A stretch of 64,000 bases of DNA from Pseudomonas weihenstephanensis (GTDB taxonomy: Bacteria; Pseudomonadota; Gammaproteobacteria; Pseudomonadales; Pseudomonadaceae). Position numbers and translations under genes: made by a program. The stretch lies in assembly GCF_001043055.1 (NCBI RefSeq), contig NZ_JYLF01000003.1, positions 620,001-684,000 on the forward strand. The letters are read 5' to 3'. Below the pieces are notes generated by a model. It made no database searches. It saw nothing but the letters and a program-made list of their open reading frames with translations, and had not been told where the DNA came from. Positions 6,197 to 17,656 of the stretch are shown here, in pieces; within the stretch, counting starts at the first letter, position 1; each line of letters opens with the position of its first letter.

Positions 6197-6641
6197 GGCG
6201 ACACGGCCAGCTTCGATAGCAGCTTTTGCAGCAGGCCCTACCGGCCCGGGGTTGGTGCTGGTCAATCCGCCGAGGCTGGCCAGTCGTTTGGTGGTGCCCG
6301 CAAGTTTGGTGCCGGCCAGTGCCTTTGCCGGGCCTAAAGCGTTCATCCACGCTGGTGAACAGCTTCTGCGCTTCTTTTTTGAGCTGGAGCAGGCGGTCGT
6401 TGGGGGCCAGTTTGGCGAACAGCGCGACGTTCCCACCATCTATGTCTTCTGCTTTGACCTCGACCACGCTGCCGAAATTGCCCATGTAGCGAATGTGTTC
6501 AAACCAGATCACGGCGGTGTAGGTGGCGGGATTATAGGTGTCCGCAATGTCGCGCAGGTCCTGTGGATCAATCGTGCGGCCGTCGGCGGTTTTGCTGCTG
6601 GTGGCGACACGTTTCCAGTCAGAAACAAGGGATCGTGGCAT
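6072..6641 (-). pseudogene. GPO-family capsid scaffolding protein, N-terminal fragment
   Basis: The first roughly 95 residues are typical of P2 gpO-like capsid scaffold/protease proteins: MPRSLVSDWKRVATSSKTAD, IDPQDLRDIADTYNP, YTAVIWFEHIRYMGNFGSV, LQLKKEAQKLFTS. After LFTS the expected conserved continuation is replaced by unrelated low-complexity sequence, because the frame crosses a deletion junction near 6350 and then reads the tail gene out of frame to 6072. Everything from the scaffold C-terminus to the tail genes (capsid, terminase, sheath, tube) is missing. The start at 6641 is where MPRSL begins. Confidence 0.8.
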
Positions 6642-6682
6642 GGGCTGTTCGCTTGGGTGGGTTGCGTATGGCGCCACGATAG

Positions 6683-6961
6683 GCAGCCGCAACCTGGTGT
6701 ACAAACGGATCCATTGCGGGCTGTGCGTACAACACGTTCCGCCGGTCAGTAAAGTCAGTTGGGATTAGCCTGCCTGATGGCCAAATGACTCATGTTTTGC
6801 GGCATACATTTGCCAGTCACTATATGATGAATGGCGGGGATATTTTGACCCTGCAGCGAGTGTTGGGGCATGCAACATTAGCAATGACGCAGAAGTATGC
6901 GCACTTTAGTCCGGGGCATATGGCGGAGGTTGTTAATTTGAATCCTCTCGCTAACAAATAA
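6683..6961 (+). pseudogene. tyrosine recombinase (phage integrase), C-terminal fragment
   Basis: The plus-strand frame ending at TAA 6959-6961 encodes the last part of a P2-type integrase: [60 protein letters not shown]. The HxLR, LGH and catalytic Tyr motifs are present. The frame is closed by a TAG at 6680, and homology begins around 6700, next to the gpO fragment. The N-terminal arm-binding and core-binding domains and the first catalytic Arg are gone, so the element can no longer excise itself. Confidence 0.88.
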
Positions 6962-6985
6962 TAAAACTGAGGGAGTGGTGGGGCG

Positions 6986-8113
6986 ATGGATGAAGACGAT
7001 AAAAAGAAACAGCGTGGGGATGCGCTGAAGAAGATGCAGGATTTATTTAATAAGCCAATGTATGCCAGTATTCTTGCCAATAGTCCGGCTGAGCAACTTG
7101 GAAAAACTCTAGACGTAGTTTCTCTTATGAAGCTTGATGGCATTGCAGAGCAGATTCTCAACGCGCAGAAAGCCGTTGCGTTCGTGAAGGTCGGCGGTGG
7201 AATTACGGAACAGATACTCAAGGCGCAGGAAGCCGTTTCTGTCATGAAGAGTGGCGGCTTTATAGATCAGATTAGCAAGGCGCAGGAAGCAGTTAGCTCT
7301 CTCAGGCTTGGCGGTATTGCGCAGCAGCTTAGTTTGGCGCATGAAGCAGTTTCTTCTATAAGAACTAGCGGTTTTGCAGAACAGATTCTTAAAGCTCAAG
7401 AAGCTGTTTCTGGTATGAAGTTGGGGCGTTATGCTGAACTGTTAGGGCAGATCAATAAGTCTGGGATAGGCACCGTATCGAGTAATATGCTAGGTTTGTC
7501 GCAAAGTGCTAAATGGTTTGAGATTCAAAAAAAATCAGCGCTATATAGCTATCTTGCAACGGTAGAGTCAGCAGATGGTTTGGCTTTTTTGGATCTTCAA
7601 GAAGGTTTAGATCCTGCTTCGGTTACATTGGATGTTAGTACTTGGGAGGAAGTGTCTGCTGCCCAGCCCGAAGTAGAAAAAGAAATTATTGGCCTGTTAA
7701 AAAGTCGTGGCGATCTTAGTCAACTCTCACATCAGTCCAAGAGACACTTGTGCGTAATCTATTTGTTGTTGTTTCTTGAGCTGATGAATCATGCCTCGGC
7801 GCTTATCACTGTTGGTACTTGGGTAGAGGGCATAGTTGCGTCCGCAGGAACGTCTAGCGAGGTACGCAAGCAATTTAAGGGGCTCTCGGAGGCGCAAAAG
7901 GCATTGCTGGAGGGGCAGTGCGTTACCACAGGAGAGCAAGTGATCTTACGATCGTCGTTCAGTACTGATTCCCCTGAACTCGGACGCCTGGCGCGAGGTG
8001 TGTTTCTAGATGTGTTGGAAGGGTCTAAAGATGGATGGGTTTATGTCCTGGCAGAGATCGATGGTGAGGCGGTTGAGGGCTGGGTTGCGCGTCGGTACGT
8101 GGTGGTTTTCTGA
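6986..8113 (+). CDS. repeat/SH3-domain cargo protein of unknown function
   Basis: A 375-residue protein I cannot assign. After a charged start (MDEDDKKKQRGDALKK) come at least five 19-residue repeats (residues 52-147) of the pattern GxAEQILKAQEAVSxxKLG, with weaker copies at each end, predicted amphipathic helices. A non-repetitive part (165-250) is followed by a hydrophobic helix (HLCVIYLLLFLELMNHASAL, about 254-275) and a C-terminal bacterial SH3-like domain (about 318-375, ending DGEAVEGWVARRYVVVF). No signal peptide is visible. GAGGGAG precedes the ATG. AT-rich codon use differs from the chromosome. Its place between integrase and attachment site is where P2-like prophages keep anti-phage or other accessory genes; a defence or toxin role is inference only. 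Confidence 0.75.
   Translation: MDEDDKKKQRGDALKKMQDLFNKPMYASILANSPAEQLGKTLDVVSLMKLDGIAEQILNAQKAVAFVKVGGGITEQILKAQEAVSVMKSGGFIDQISKAQEAVSSLRLGGIAQQLSLAHEAVSSIRTSGFAEQILKAQEAVSGMKLGRYAELLGQINKSGIGTVSSNMLGLSQSAKWFEIQKKSALYSYLATVESADGLAFLDLQEGLDPASVTLDVSTWEEVSAAQPEVEKEIIGLLKSRGDLSQLSHQSKRHLCVIYLLLFLELMNHASALITVGTWVEGIVASAGTSSEVRKQFKGLSEAQKALLEGQCVTTGEQVILRSSFSTDSPELGRLARGVFLDVLEGSKDGWVYVLAEIDGEAVEGWVARRYVVVF
7139..7426 (+). repeat. tandem 57-bp coding repeats in the cargo gene
   Basis: Five tandem in-frame units, each 19 codons (one extra Gly codon after the first). Protein-level conservation (EQI, KAQEAVS) is higher than DNA-level identity, implying selection on the protein and not very recent duplication. 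Confidence 0.8.
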
Positions 8114-8129
8114 GCCGGTTTTTTTGAAG

Positions 8130-8149
8130 TGTGGACGGTTTGTGGACGG
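8130..8149 (+). promoter_or_regulatory. two TGTGGACGG direct repeats near attR
   Basis: TGTGGACGG occurs at 8130-8138 and 8141-8149, and once at 785-793 near attL. Short direct repeats inside both ends of an integrated element are typical of integrase arm-type or excisionase binding sites. Assignment is inferred from position. Confidence 0.45.
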
Positions 8150-8188
8150 AAACCGGTTTTTGGAGCTTTTTGAAAAGCCAAAACCCAC

Positions 8189-8307
<119 letters not shown>

Positions 8308-8322
8308 TCAGTAGGCCGCGGA

Positions 8323-11300
8323 TTATAACGATGGTTTCTCTACAGTGCTATCCGAAAAGTCTGAAATAGAGATACGAAGAAATGTCGCAGCGAATTCTTC
8401 TGCCGATAAAGGCACGCTAACGATGTAGCCCTGAATTTGCTCGCAGCCTGCCTGGGCTAGGAAATCTTGTTGGGCGAGGTTTTCTACGCCTTCTGCAATG
8501 ACGGTGAATTGCATGCTGCGACCCAAGGCGATGATGGCGCGCACGATGGCCGCGTCATGTGGGTCGTCCGGCAGCCCACGGATGAAGGATTGGTCTATTT
8601 TCAGGGTGTCCAGCGGCAGTCGCTTGAGGTAACTGAGCGAAGAGTAACCGGTGCCGAAGTCGTCGATGGCCAGTTGCACGCCCAGGCGTTTGAGTTGGTG
8701 CAGCACTTTAAGCGCTTCTTCGGTTTGGCTCATGATGAAGTTTTCAGTGATCTCCAGTTGCAGGCAGTCGGGTTTCAAGCCGTGACTGTTGAGTAACTGG
8801 CGGATACGTCCGACAAGACGAGGCTGGTGCAACTGGGCGCCGGCAAGGTTAACCGACACCGGGCCAAAAGGTTCGTAACCCTGATTCCAGATGTTTAGTT
8901 GTGCGCACGCGTGCTCCAGTACCCAATCGCCCACCTGGATGATCATGCCGTTTTCTTCGGCCAGATGAATAAAGCGCTCGGGCGGAATAACGCCCAGCGT
9001 GGGATGAGTCCAGCGAATCAGTGCTTCGGCGCCCACCAGCGTAAAATCAAGCAGGCTGATTTTGGGTTGATAGAACAGGGACAGCTCATTGCGTTCAAGG
9101 GCGCGCCGCAGCTCTTGCTCAAGCACCACGCGCTCACGCGCTTGTGAGGTGAGGTCGTGGGTGTAGCGCTCCACACGGTTGCGGCCTTTGAGCTTGGAGC
9201 GGTACATGGCGGCATCGGCATTTTTAACCAGTGTGGCAACGTCGCTGCCGTCATCCGGGTAAACACTGGTGCCGATGCTGGCACTGATAAACAGTTCGTG
9301 TTCGCCAGCAGGAAAGGGCGCGTTGAAACACGTCAGCAGCTTGTCGGCAATCAGTTCGGCATCGTGGGGTTGGTGCAGGCCCGGCAGCAGGATGATGAAT
9401 TCGTCGCCGCCCAGGCGGGCGACGGTATCGATATCGCGCAATTGCTCTTTCAGGCGCGTTGCGATGCCCTTGAGCAAAAGATCGCCGACGGGATGGCCCA
9501 GGCTGTCGTTGATGTTTTTGAAACGATCGAGGTCCAGAAACAGGACGGCGCCGCATTTGCCTTGTGTGCTGTGCTCGTTAAGAGCGTGTTGCAGTCGGTT
9601 TTCGAACAATAAGCGGTTGGGCAAACTGGTCAGCGGGTCGTGATGGGCTTGATAGTCAAGGCGCGCCTGAGCGTGTTTGAGGCTGGAAATGTCGGCAAAC
9701 ACGGCCACAAAGTGGGTCACGATATTTTCGGTATTGCGCACTGCGCTAATGGTCATCCAACTGGGGTAAAACTCACCATTTTTGCGTTTGTTGCAAATTT
9801 CGCCCTGCCAGTGCCCTTCACTTGTGAGTTGGTGCCACATCGCGGCATAGAACGCGCTGTCGTGCTGGCCGGAGGCGAGTATGCGGGGCGTATGGCCCAA
9901 TGCTTCACGTTCGCTGTAGCCAGTGATTTCACTAAAGGCGCGGTTTACGGCGGTGATTTTTTGCTGTGGGTTGGTGAATAAAATACCTTCGGCCGTGCTT
10001 TCAAAGACGGTGGCCGTTTGTTGCAGTTTTTCCTGCATGTGTTGGCGTTCGGTGATGTCGCGAGCGATGGTCAGCATGCACGCTTCGCCGCCTATCATCA
10101 GCGGACGGCTGGAAACTTCGCACAAGCGAATGCGGCCACTTTTGTGCCGCAGGTTGCACCTGAAATCACGGACAAAGCCATGTTGTTTCAGCAATGCCAA
10201 CAATTCATTGCGCTGGTGCAGGTCGGCCCAAATCTTCAGGTCCAGGGATGAGCGGTTCAGCGCGCTGGCCGTGTCGTAGCCGCTCAGCCGGCTGAACCCC
10301 TCATTGATTTCGATCAGCAGGCCATCGCTTTGGCGGCTCAACAACAAGCCATCGGGGGAGGCGTGAAAGGCTTTGGCGAACTTCTCTTCCGACAGGCGCA
10401 GGGCTTCTTCGGTGTGTTTGGCTTCGCTGATATTGATCATGAGGCCGCGCAGAACGGGTTTTTCGTTGTGGTGGGTGAGGCTGATGATGTCGCGTAGCCA
10501 CAGGGTTCTGCCGTCAGCGGTGAGTACGCGATAGTCGATGCTGTGGTCGCGGCCCGCGCTGATCTCTTGGTTGCAGAAGGTTTGGGTTCGGTCCAGGTCA
10601 TCGGGGTGAACGATTTTGGCCCAGAAACCCGGTACTAACCAATCCGCCAACGGGTAACCAATTAACGCTTCGGCTTGAGGGGACACGTAGGTGTAGGTGT
10701 AGTCATCCAGATGCGCCTCCCATGCAATAGCCGACAGACTTTCGACCAGCCCTCTGTAGCGGTATTCGCTGCTGCGCAGTTCTTGTTCAAGGGCGATACG
10801 GCGGGAAATTTCGGAGCTCAGGCGTCGGTTGATCCGAATTACCACCACCAAGACGCTGACCAGCAACAGGATGCCCGGCAATACATAGAGCAGCACGCCG
10901 CGCCACAGGGGGCCGTAGTCGTTAGTGTTGCCGATCCAGCGTTCCTGGATGGCCTGGAGTTCGCGTGGGCTTATATCGGCCATGACTTTATCGAGCAGGC
11001 GCAGCAAAACGGCCTGATCTTTAGGCACGGCCATTGCCAATTGATAGCGGTAGGGCGTTTCGCCACTGACGTACAAACCATCCAGTTTGAGTTGGCGCAA
11101 ACTCCACACACTGGAGGCCAGATCGCCGACCATCGCATCCACTTGGTCGGTGGCCAATGCTTGCAATGCGGAGCTGACATTGGGCAGTGCCACCAGATTC
11201 AGGTCGGGGTGTTGGGCCTGAAGCAGCTCGTGGGGGGCATAGTTTTCAACCACCGCGACTTTCAAACCGTATAGGTCTTTGATGGTTTTTGGTGAGGCCC

Positions 11301-11694
11301 CGCCTTTGTGCGCCAGGATCACTATCGGGAAGTCGAGGTAGGGACGCGTAAAGGCCAAGCTTTTTTGCCGCTCGGGGGTCGACATGATGCCGGGCAGCCA
11401 ATCCAGATTGCCCTCTTTGGCCAGCGTTAGCACGTTGCTCCAGCTGTACGGCTCCACGGGTTTTATCGTTACGCCGAGTCGGTCTTTGATCAGTTGCACG
11501 TAGTCCGCAGCAAGACCGGTGTAGAGACCTTTTTCATCGCGGAATTCGAAAGGCGGCCACGTAGCATCGATCCCCAGGCGCAGCTCAGGGTGGTTATCCA
11601 GCCACTGGCGCTCTTCATCGGTCAGCGTCAGGGCGTTTGCCGTTGCCGTCCAGGCGATGAACAGTAAGCAGAGGGGGGCTATCAGTCGGGGCAT
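8323..11694 (-). CDS. rmcA: RmcA-like sensor: SBP-TM-PAS-GGDEF-EAL protein
   Basis: A 1123-residue membrane signalling protein. In order: signal peptide (to about 22), a periplasmic type-3 solute-binding domain (about 30-260), a transmembrane helix (about 268-290), three or so PAS/PAC modules (310-680), a diguanylate cyclase domain with RLGGDEFIILL, and a phosphodiesterase domain with GAEALIRW, DDFGTGYSSL and AEGVE. Both catalytic signatures look intact, so it may make and break c-di-GMP. In P. aeruginosa the gene beside rpoD is RmcA, a redox/phenazine-responsive c-di-GMP phosphodiesterase controlling biofilm; synteny and architecture match. The stop is 15 bp from the tRNA gene. Confidence 0.85.
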   Translation of the reverse strand: MPRLIAPLCLLFIAWTATANALTLTDEERQWLDNHPELRLGIDATWPPFEFRDEKGLYTGLAADYVQLIKDRLGVTIKPVEPYSWSNVLTLAKEGNLDWLPGIMSTPERQKSLAFTRPYLDFPIVILAHKGGASPKTIKDLYGLKVAVVENYAPHELLQAQHPDLNLVALPNVSSALQALATDQVDAMVGDLASSVWSLRQLKLDGLYVSGETPYRYQLAMAVPKDQAVLLRLLDKVMADISPRELQAIQERWIGNTNDYGPLWRGVLLYVLPGILLLVSVLVVVIRINRRLSSEISRRIALEQELRSSEYRYRGLVESLSAIAWEAHLDDYTYTYVSPQAEALIGYPLADWLVPGFWAKIVHPDDLDRTQTFCNQEISAGRDHSIDYRVLTADGRTLWLRDIISLTHHNEKPVLRGLMINISEAKHTEEALRLSEEKFAKAFHASPDGLLLSRQSDGLLIEINEGFSRLSGYDTASALNRSSLDLKIWADLHQRNELLALLKQHGFVRDFRCNLRHKSGRIRLCEVSSRPLMIGGEACMLTIARDITERQHMQEKLQQTATVFESTAEGILFTNPQQKITAVNRAFSEITGYSEREALGHTPRILASGQHDSAFYAAMWHQLTSEGHWQGEICNKRKNGEFYPSWMTISAVRNTENIVTHFVAVFADISSLKHAQARLDYQAHHDPLTSLPNRLLFENRLQHALNEHSTQGKCGAVLFLDLDRFKNINDSLGHPVGDLLLKGIATRLKEQLRDIDTVARLGGDEFIILLPGLHQPHDAELIADKLLTCFNAPFPAGEHELFISASIGTSVYPDDGSDVATLVKNADAAMYRSKLKGRNRVERYTHDLTSQARERVVLEQELRRALERNELSLFYQPKISLLDFTLVGAEALIRWTHPTLGVIPPERFIHLAEENGMIIQVGDWVLEHACAQLNIWNQGYEPFGPVSVNLAGAQLHQPRLVGRIRQLLNSHGLKPDCLQLEITENFIMSQTEEALKVLHQLKRLGVQLAIDDFGTGYSSLSYLKRLPLDTLKIDQSFIRGLPDDPHDAAIVRAIIALGRSMQFTVIAEGVENLAQQDFLAQAGCEQIQGYIVSVPLSAEEFAATFLRISISDFSDSTVEKPSL

Positions 11695-11796
11695 GCGCGT
11701 CTCGCTCTACGCTCGGGTGAGTCGAGTGTAGACGGGGGCAGGGCGCGAGGATGTGCAGAGGGGAAAAGAAGGTGAAGCGTGTGGCGGGCACATAGC

Positions 11797-11824
11797 AAAA
11801 CCCCCGGCAGGGCCGGGGGTTTTG
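11797..11824 (-). terminator. rpoD terminator
   Basis: AAAACCCCCGGC, short loop, GCCGGGGGTTTT: a strong GC stem flanked by A and T runs, immediately after the rpoD stop. The A/T symmetry makes it able to act on both strands. Confidence 0.9.
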
Positions 11825-11827
11825 GGA

Positions 11828-13675
<1,848 letters not shown>

Positions 13676-13742
13676 AACACCCTATCCACTGAAGGTCTTG
13701 GCGGGCAAAAAACAAGCCGAGGATTATACCTTAGCTATGACC

Positions 13743-15692
13743 TCACGCGCCAGTTGAGGTCGGGTTTGATGCAGGATTATTGCGACTTAGGAGGTCGCGT
13801 AACTGATTTTTCTCCTCGGTACTGAGCTCGCCTTGACGTGCTTTTCGAAGAAGTTGCTCTAAATTTCGCTCGCGTTGACGAGCTGACAAGCTTGTTATGG
13901 TGTCGAAAAACTGTTGTTCAAGGTTATCGGCATCAATTAGCCACTCCTTTTCCAGCAGCCTTTGCAGTAAGCGACCCTGTTCAGTGCCGTGCCAGCGCGA
14001 CAGTAACTGGATAGAGCTTAGCTTAGGATTTTTCTGTACAGCCTCTACCAGTGCAATCAATAGCTGGTTGTTCGTCTGATCTTCGGCTGCAAAGTGCTCG
14101 GCATCCTCAACTTTTTTAGCCAGTTGAGGGTGATGCAGCAGTGTGCGCAGGGCGGTCAGGGTGGGCGGTTCAACGCCCACGGGGATCCACGCCTGTTCGC
14201 GCTCGCCGCCACGCTTGCCCTTTTTGTCCCACGGTTTGTTTTCCCACTTTTTGCCGCCAGCGCCGGTTTTTTTCGGCGTCCATTCCTGTTGGGGGATGTA
14301 GGCGTCTGGCTGCTGGAAGTCGCTGTAATCCGGCATGGCGTCGTAATCAATGCCGGGGTCGTAGGCGGGTTGCGCGGGTGGGGGAGCACTTTGCGCCAGT
14401 TGGCTGACCGCTTCGCTGTTGAGACCGGTTATTTCGCTTAAATGCTGACGCATCAAGTTGCGCAGGTTGGCGCCGGGCACTTTATCGATAAGCGGCGCTG
14501 CCAGCGTGGCCATGTGGGCCTTGCCTTCAAGCGAGCGCGGATCGGTTTCTTCCGTCAGTTGCTGGAAGAAGTAGTCGGCCAGCGGCTGAGCGTGCTGATT
14601 GATTCGCGCCTTGAATGCATCGCTGCCTTCGGACCGCACCAGGGTGTCCGGGTCTTCGCCTTCGGGTAAAAACAGGAAGCGTGCCCGGCGGCCGTCTTGC
14701 AAGCAGGGCAGCGTGGCTTCCAGTGCGCGCCAGGCGGCATTGCGGCCTGCCTGGTCGCCGTCAAAGCAAAACAATACGCTGGGCACCACGCGAAACAGAC
14801 GTTTCATGTGCTCTTCGCTGGTCGCGGTGCCGAGTGTTGCAACGGCATTGCGCAGCCCTTGTTGGGCCAGTGCAATAACGTCCATATAGCCTTCAACCAC
14901 GATAATTTCATCGAGGCTGCGATTGAACTTTCGCGCTTCGAACAGCCCGTACAGTTCCTGGCCTTTGTGAAAAACCGGGGTTTCCGGGGAGTTCAGGTAT
15001 TTGGGTTTGTCGTCGCCCAGTACGCGGCCACCGAAGGCGATGATGCGGCCACGGCTGTCGCGGATCGGAAACATCACGCGATCGCGAAAGCGGTCGTAGC
15101 GTTTGCCGGTCTCTGCGTTTTCGACCAGCAAGCCTGCATCGATCATGGCTTTTTGCTGGAGCGTGTCATTGCTCAGGTGCTTGAACAGGTTGTCCCAGCC
15201 GGGTGGGGCGAAGCCCAGTCCGAAGTCGCGGGCGATCTCGCCGGTCAGGCCGCGACCTTTGAGGTACTCCACAGCCGATTTACGCGCCGGGTGGCTTTTC
15301 AGGGCTTGACGGTAAAAGTCGGCGGCAGCGGTCAGCAACGGGTAAAGCGGGGAGTCGGTCGGCTGGCGTGGTTTGTGCGGGCGACCGCTTTCTTCCCGGG
15401 GGATTTCCATGCCCGCGGCTTTGGCCAGTTCTTCGACGGCCTGGGGGAAGTCCAGGTTGTCGTGGTCCATGATGAAGCCGAGAGCGTTCCCCCCTGCGCC
15501 GCAGCCAAAGCAGTAATAAAACTGTTTGTCCGGGCTGACGCTGAAGGAGGGGGTCTTTTCTTTGTGGAAGGGGCAGCAGGCGGTGTAGTTTTTGCCTGCT
15601 TTCTTCATTTGCACGCGTGAGCTGACGACATCGACGATATCGGTGCGGTTCAGAAGGTCGTCAATAAAGCTCTGGGGGATTAACCCTGCCAT
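13743..15692 (-). CDS. dnaG: DNA primase
   Basis: A 649-residue primase that lays RNA primers for DNA replication. The N-terminal zinc-binding domain is visible (CCPFHKEKTPSFSV, YYCFGCGAGGNALGF: CHC2 ligands). The RNA polymerase core includes the TOPRIM signatures VVEGYMDVIAL and CFDGDQAGRNAAW. The C-terminal part has a linker rich in Pro/Gln (about 430-510) and a DnaB-binding domain. Length is normal for Pseudomonas. It lies between rpsU and rpoD with a terminator-like hairpin upstream at 16114-16134. Confidence 0.98.
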   Translation of the reverse strand: MAGLIPQSFIDDLLNRTDIVDVVSSRVQMKKAGKNYTACCPFHKEKTPSFSVSPDKQFYYCFGCGAGGNALGFIMDHDNLDFPQAVEELAKAAGMEIPREESGRPHKPRQPTDSPLYPLLTAAADFYRQALKSHPARKSAVEYLKGRGLTGEIARDFGLGFAPPGWDNLFKHLSNDTLQQKAMIDAGLLVENAETGKRYDRFRDRVMFPIRDSRGRIIAFGGRVLGDDKPKYLNSPETPVFHKGQELYGLFEARKFNRSLDEIIVVEGYMDVIALAQQGLRNAVATLGTATSEEHMKRLFRVVPSVLFCFDGDQAGRNAAWRALEATLPCLQDGRRARFLFLPEGEDPDTLVRSEGSDAFKARINQHAQPLADYFFQQLTEETDPRSLEGKAHMATLAAPLIDKVPGANLRNLMRQHLSEITGLNSEAVSQLAQSAPPPAQPAYDPGIDYDAMPDYSDFQQPDAYIPQQEWTPKKTGAGGKKWENKPWDKKGKRGGEREQAWIPVGVEPPTLTALRTLLHHPQLAKKVEDAEHFAAEDQTNNQLLIALVEAVQKNPKLSSIQLLSRWHGTEQGRLLQRLLEKEWLIDADNLEQQFFDTITSLSARQRERNLEQLLRKARQGELSTEEKNQLRDLLSRNNPASNPTSTGA

Positions 15693-16164
15693 AGCGTTCT
15701 CGTCATCTCAGCGCAAAAAAATAGCCGAATAAATGGGCTTGGTCATCAGGGCGTGCAGGCGAAAGCGCTGCTCGAACGTGTGGCGTCTGCTCAATCATGT
15801 CGGGAAGTGTATCTGTCGAAGCTCCGTAGACTCGGGTTTAAATCTGAGTGAATGGGTTCGAAAATGTCACGCTCTGAGTCCGGCATTGACCAATGGCTGG
15901 TCTCGGATAGCTCATAAGCAGGCAGGGGAGAGATGCCTTGGGCTGATCGTCTTTAAGGAAAATCAGAGGTGTGTGCTCGTCGGTAGCCTTGAAAGGCTCG
16001 TCAGTAAAGACGTGCACCGCTGGCTTATAGGCCAGGTCTGACGTGTGTAGCTTTTGTCGCGGTCGCATCTGCGGCCTTGACGATAGTGCGTGTAACTTGC
16101 TGCAACTGCCTACGGCCCGGCTTTAGGCCGGGCTTGGCAGAAGCATGCAACGAACGTCTGTGTA
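15693..16164. other. intergenic region between rpsU and dnaG (472 bp)
   Basis: No convincing gene. It contains a hairpin just beyond rpsU (16114-16134) and presumably a dnaG/rpoD promoter, which I could not place with certainty. Frames on both strands lack ribosome sites and family features. Confidence 0.5.
16114..16134 (-). terminator. hairpin after rpsU (attenuating terminator?)
   Basis: GGCCCGGC, TTTAG loop, GCCGGGCT. It lacks a clear T run on the rpsU strand. In E. coli a partial terminator between rpsU and dnaG lowers primase expression; this hairpin holds the same position, so a similar role is inferred. Confidence 0.5.
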
Positions 16165-16380
16165 TTAGTACAGACGAACGGCGCGGCGCTGCTCGCGCTG
16201 AACTTTCTTCGCGTGACGCTTAACAGCAGCTGCTGCCTTACGCTTACGCTCAGAAGTCGGCTTCTCGTAAAATTCGCGGCTGCGAACTTCAGCCAGTACA
16301 CCGGCTTTTTCGCAGGAGCGCTTGAAACGACGCAGAGCTACGTCGAAGGGTTCGTTCTCTTTTACTTTGACGGCTGGCAT
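16165..16380 (-). CDS. rpsU: 30S ribosomal protein bS21
   Basis: A 71-residue, very basic protein starting [20 protein letters not shown] and ending [14 protein letters not shown], an exact fit for bS21 in sequence type and length. It helps 30S subunits pair with mRNA at initiation. It is the first gene of the rpsU-dnaG-rpoD cluster and divergent from tsaD. Confidence 0.99.
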
Positions 16381-16578
16381 CCAGAGCTACCTTCATTCAT
16401 TACCGGGGTCAACGTCTCAAGGCAAAATCGCGTTGGAAGACGTCGGTTTTTAAGGGTTGCGGATGTTAACCCCTCATCGCCCGGAATGCAAAGCCTCTGA
16501 TCGAAAACCGCTGGCCGGGGGCGGTAGTGGCGACTATTATGCGCGCCTTCGAATTTAGCCTCTACAAGGCGCAAACCC

Positions 16579-17604
16579 ATGCTAGTACTGGGATTAGAAA
16601 CTTCCTGCGACGAAACCGGCGTCGCGCTATACGACAGTGAGCGCGGGCTTTTAGCCGATGCGCTGTTCAGTCAGATCGACCTGCACCGCGCTTATGGCGG
16701 TGTGGTGCCGGAGCTGGCGTCACGCGATCACGTCAAACGCATGCTGCCCTTGATTCGTCAGGTGCTGGCCGAGGCAGACTGCGTGCCCACAGAGATTGAC
16801 GCTATCGCCTACACGGCGGGTCCGGGGTTGGTCGGGGCCTTGCTGGTCGGGGCTTCGTGCGCTCAGGCACTGGCTTTTGCCTGGGGCATTCCGGCACTGG
16901 GCGTGCACCACATGGAAGGCCACTTGCTGGCCCCTATGCTGGAGGAGCAGCCCCCCGAGTTCCCGTTCGTCGCTTTGTTGGTCTCGGGTGGTCACACGCA
17001 GCTGGTGCGCGTGGATGGCATCGGTCAATACGAGTTGCTCGGCGAGACGCTCGACGACGCCGCAGGTGAGGCGTTTGACAAGACCGCGAAGATGATGGGG
17101 CTCAACTATCCAGGCGGTCCTGAAATCGCACGTCTGGCCGCTCACGGGGTTGCGGGGCGCTTTGTGTTCCCACGCCCGATGACGGACCGTCCGGGCCTTG
17201 CATTCAGCTTCAGTGGGTTGAAAACCTTCGCCTTGAACACATGGCAGCGCTGCGTAACGGCGGGCGATGACAGTGAGCAAACGCGCAGCGATATCGCGCT
17301 GGCGTTCCAGCAGGCAGTGGTCGAAACCTTAACCATCAAGTGCAAGCGCGCGCTTAAGCAGGCGGGCATGAAGCGTCTGGTGATTGCGGGCGGCGTGAGT
17401 GCCAATACGGCATTGCGCGCTTCACTGGAGAAAATGCTCGGCGAGATGAATGGCAACGTGTTCTATGCGCGTCCTGAGTTCTGTACAGACAACGGCGCGA
17501 TGATTGCGTTTGCAGGTTGCCAGCGTTTGCAGGCCGGTCAGCACGAAAGCCTGGCAATCAGCGTGCAGGCACGCTGGCCAATGGAGCAACTGAGTCCGCT
17601 GTGA
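16579..17604 (+). CDS. tsaD: tRNA t6A37 threonylcarbamoyltransferase TsaD
   Basis: A 341-residue ASKHA-fold protein starting [20 protein letters not shown]. It transfers the threonylcarbamoyl group to A37 of ANN-decoding tRNAs together with TsaB/E. The metal-binding [10 protein letters not shown] motif, the SGGHTQLV loop and [10 protein letters not shown] near the C-terminus are present. Divergent from rpsU, sharing the 198-bp control region. Confidence 0.99.
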   Translation: MLVLGLETSCDETGVALYDSERGLLADALFSQIDLHRAYGGVVPELASRDHVKRMLPLIRQVLAEADCVPTEIDAIAYTAGPGLVGALLVGASCAQALAFAWGIPALGVHHMEGHLLAPMLEEQPPEFPFVALLVSGGHTQLVRVDGIGQYELLGETLDDAAGEAFDKTAKMMGLNYPGGPEIARLAAHGVAGRFVFPRPMTDRPGLAFSFSGLKTFALNTWQRCVTAGDDSEQTRSDIALAFQQAVVETLTIKCKRALKQAGMKRLVIAGGVSANTALRASLEKMLGEMNGNVFYARPEFCTDNGAMIAFAGCQRLQAGQHESLAISVQARWPMEQLSPL

Positions 17605-17656
17605 GGTTGAACGGGCGCGGACGTTGCCGAATATGAGCTTTTTTCATTTGGCGCAT

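Noticed and set aside
14697..15620. 307-codon open frame opposite dnaG
   Set aside because: Shadow of dnaG; its length follows from codon bias.
15733..16041. 102-codon frame between dnaG and rpsU
   Set aside because: No ribosome site, odd composition, and a competing frame on the other strand; treated as intergenic.
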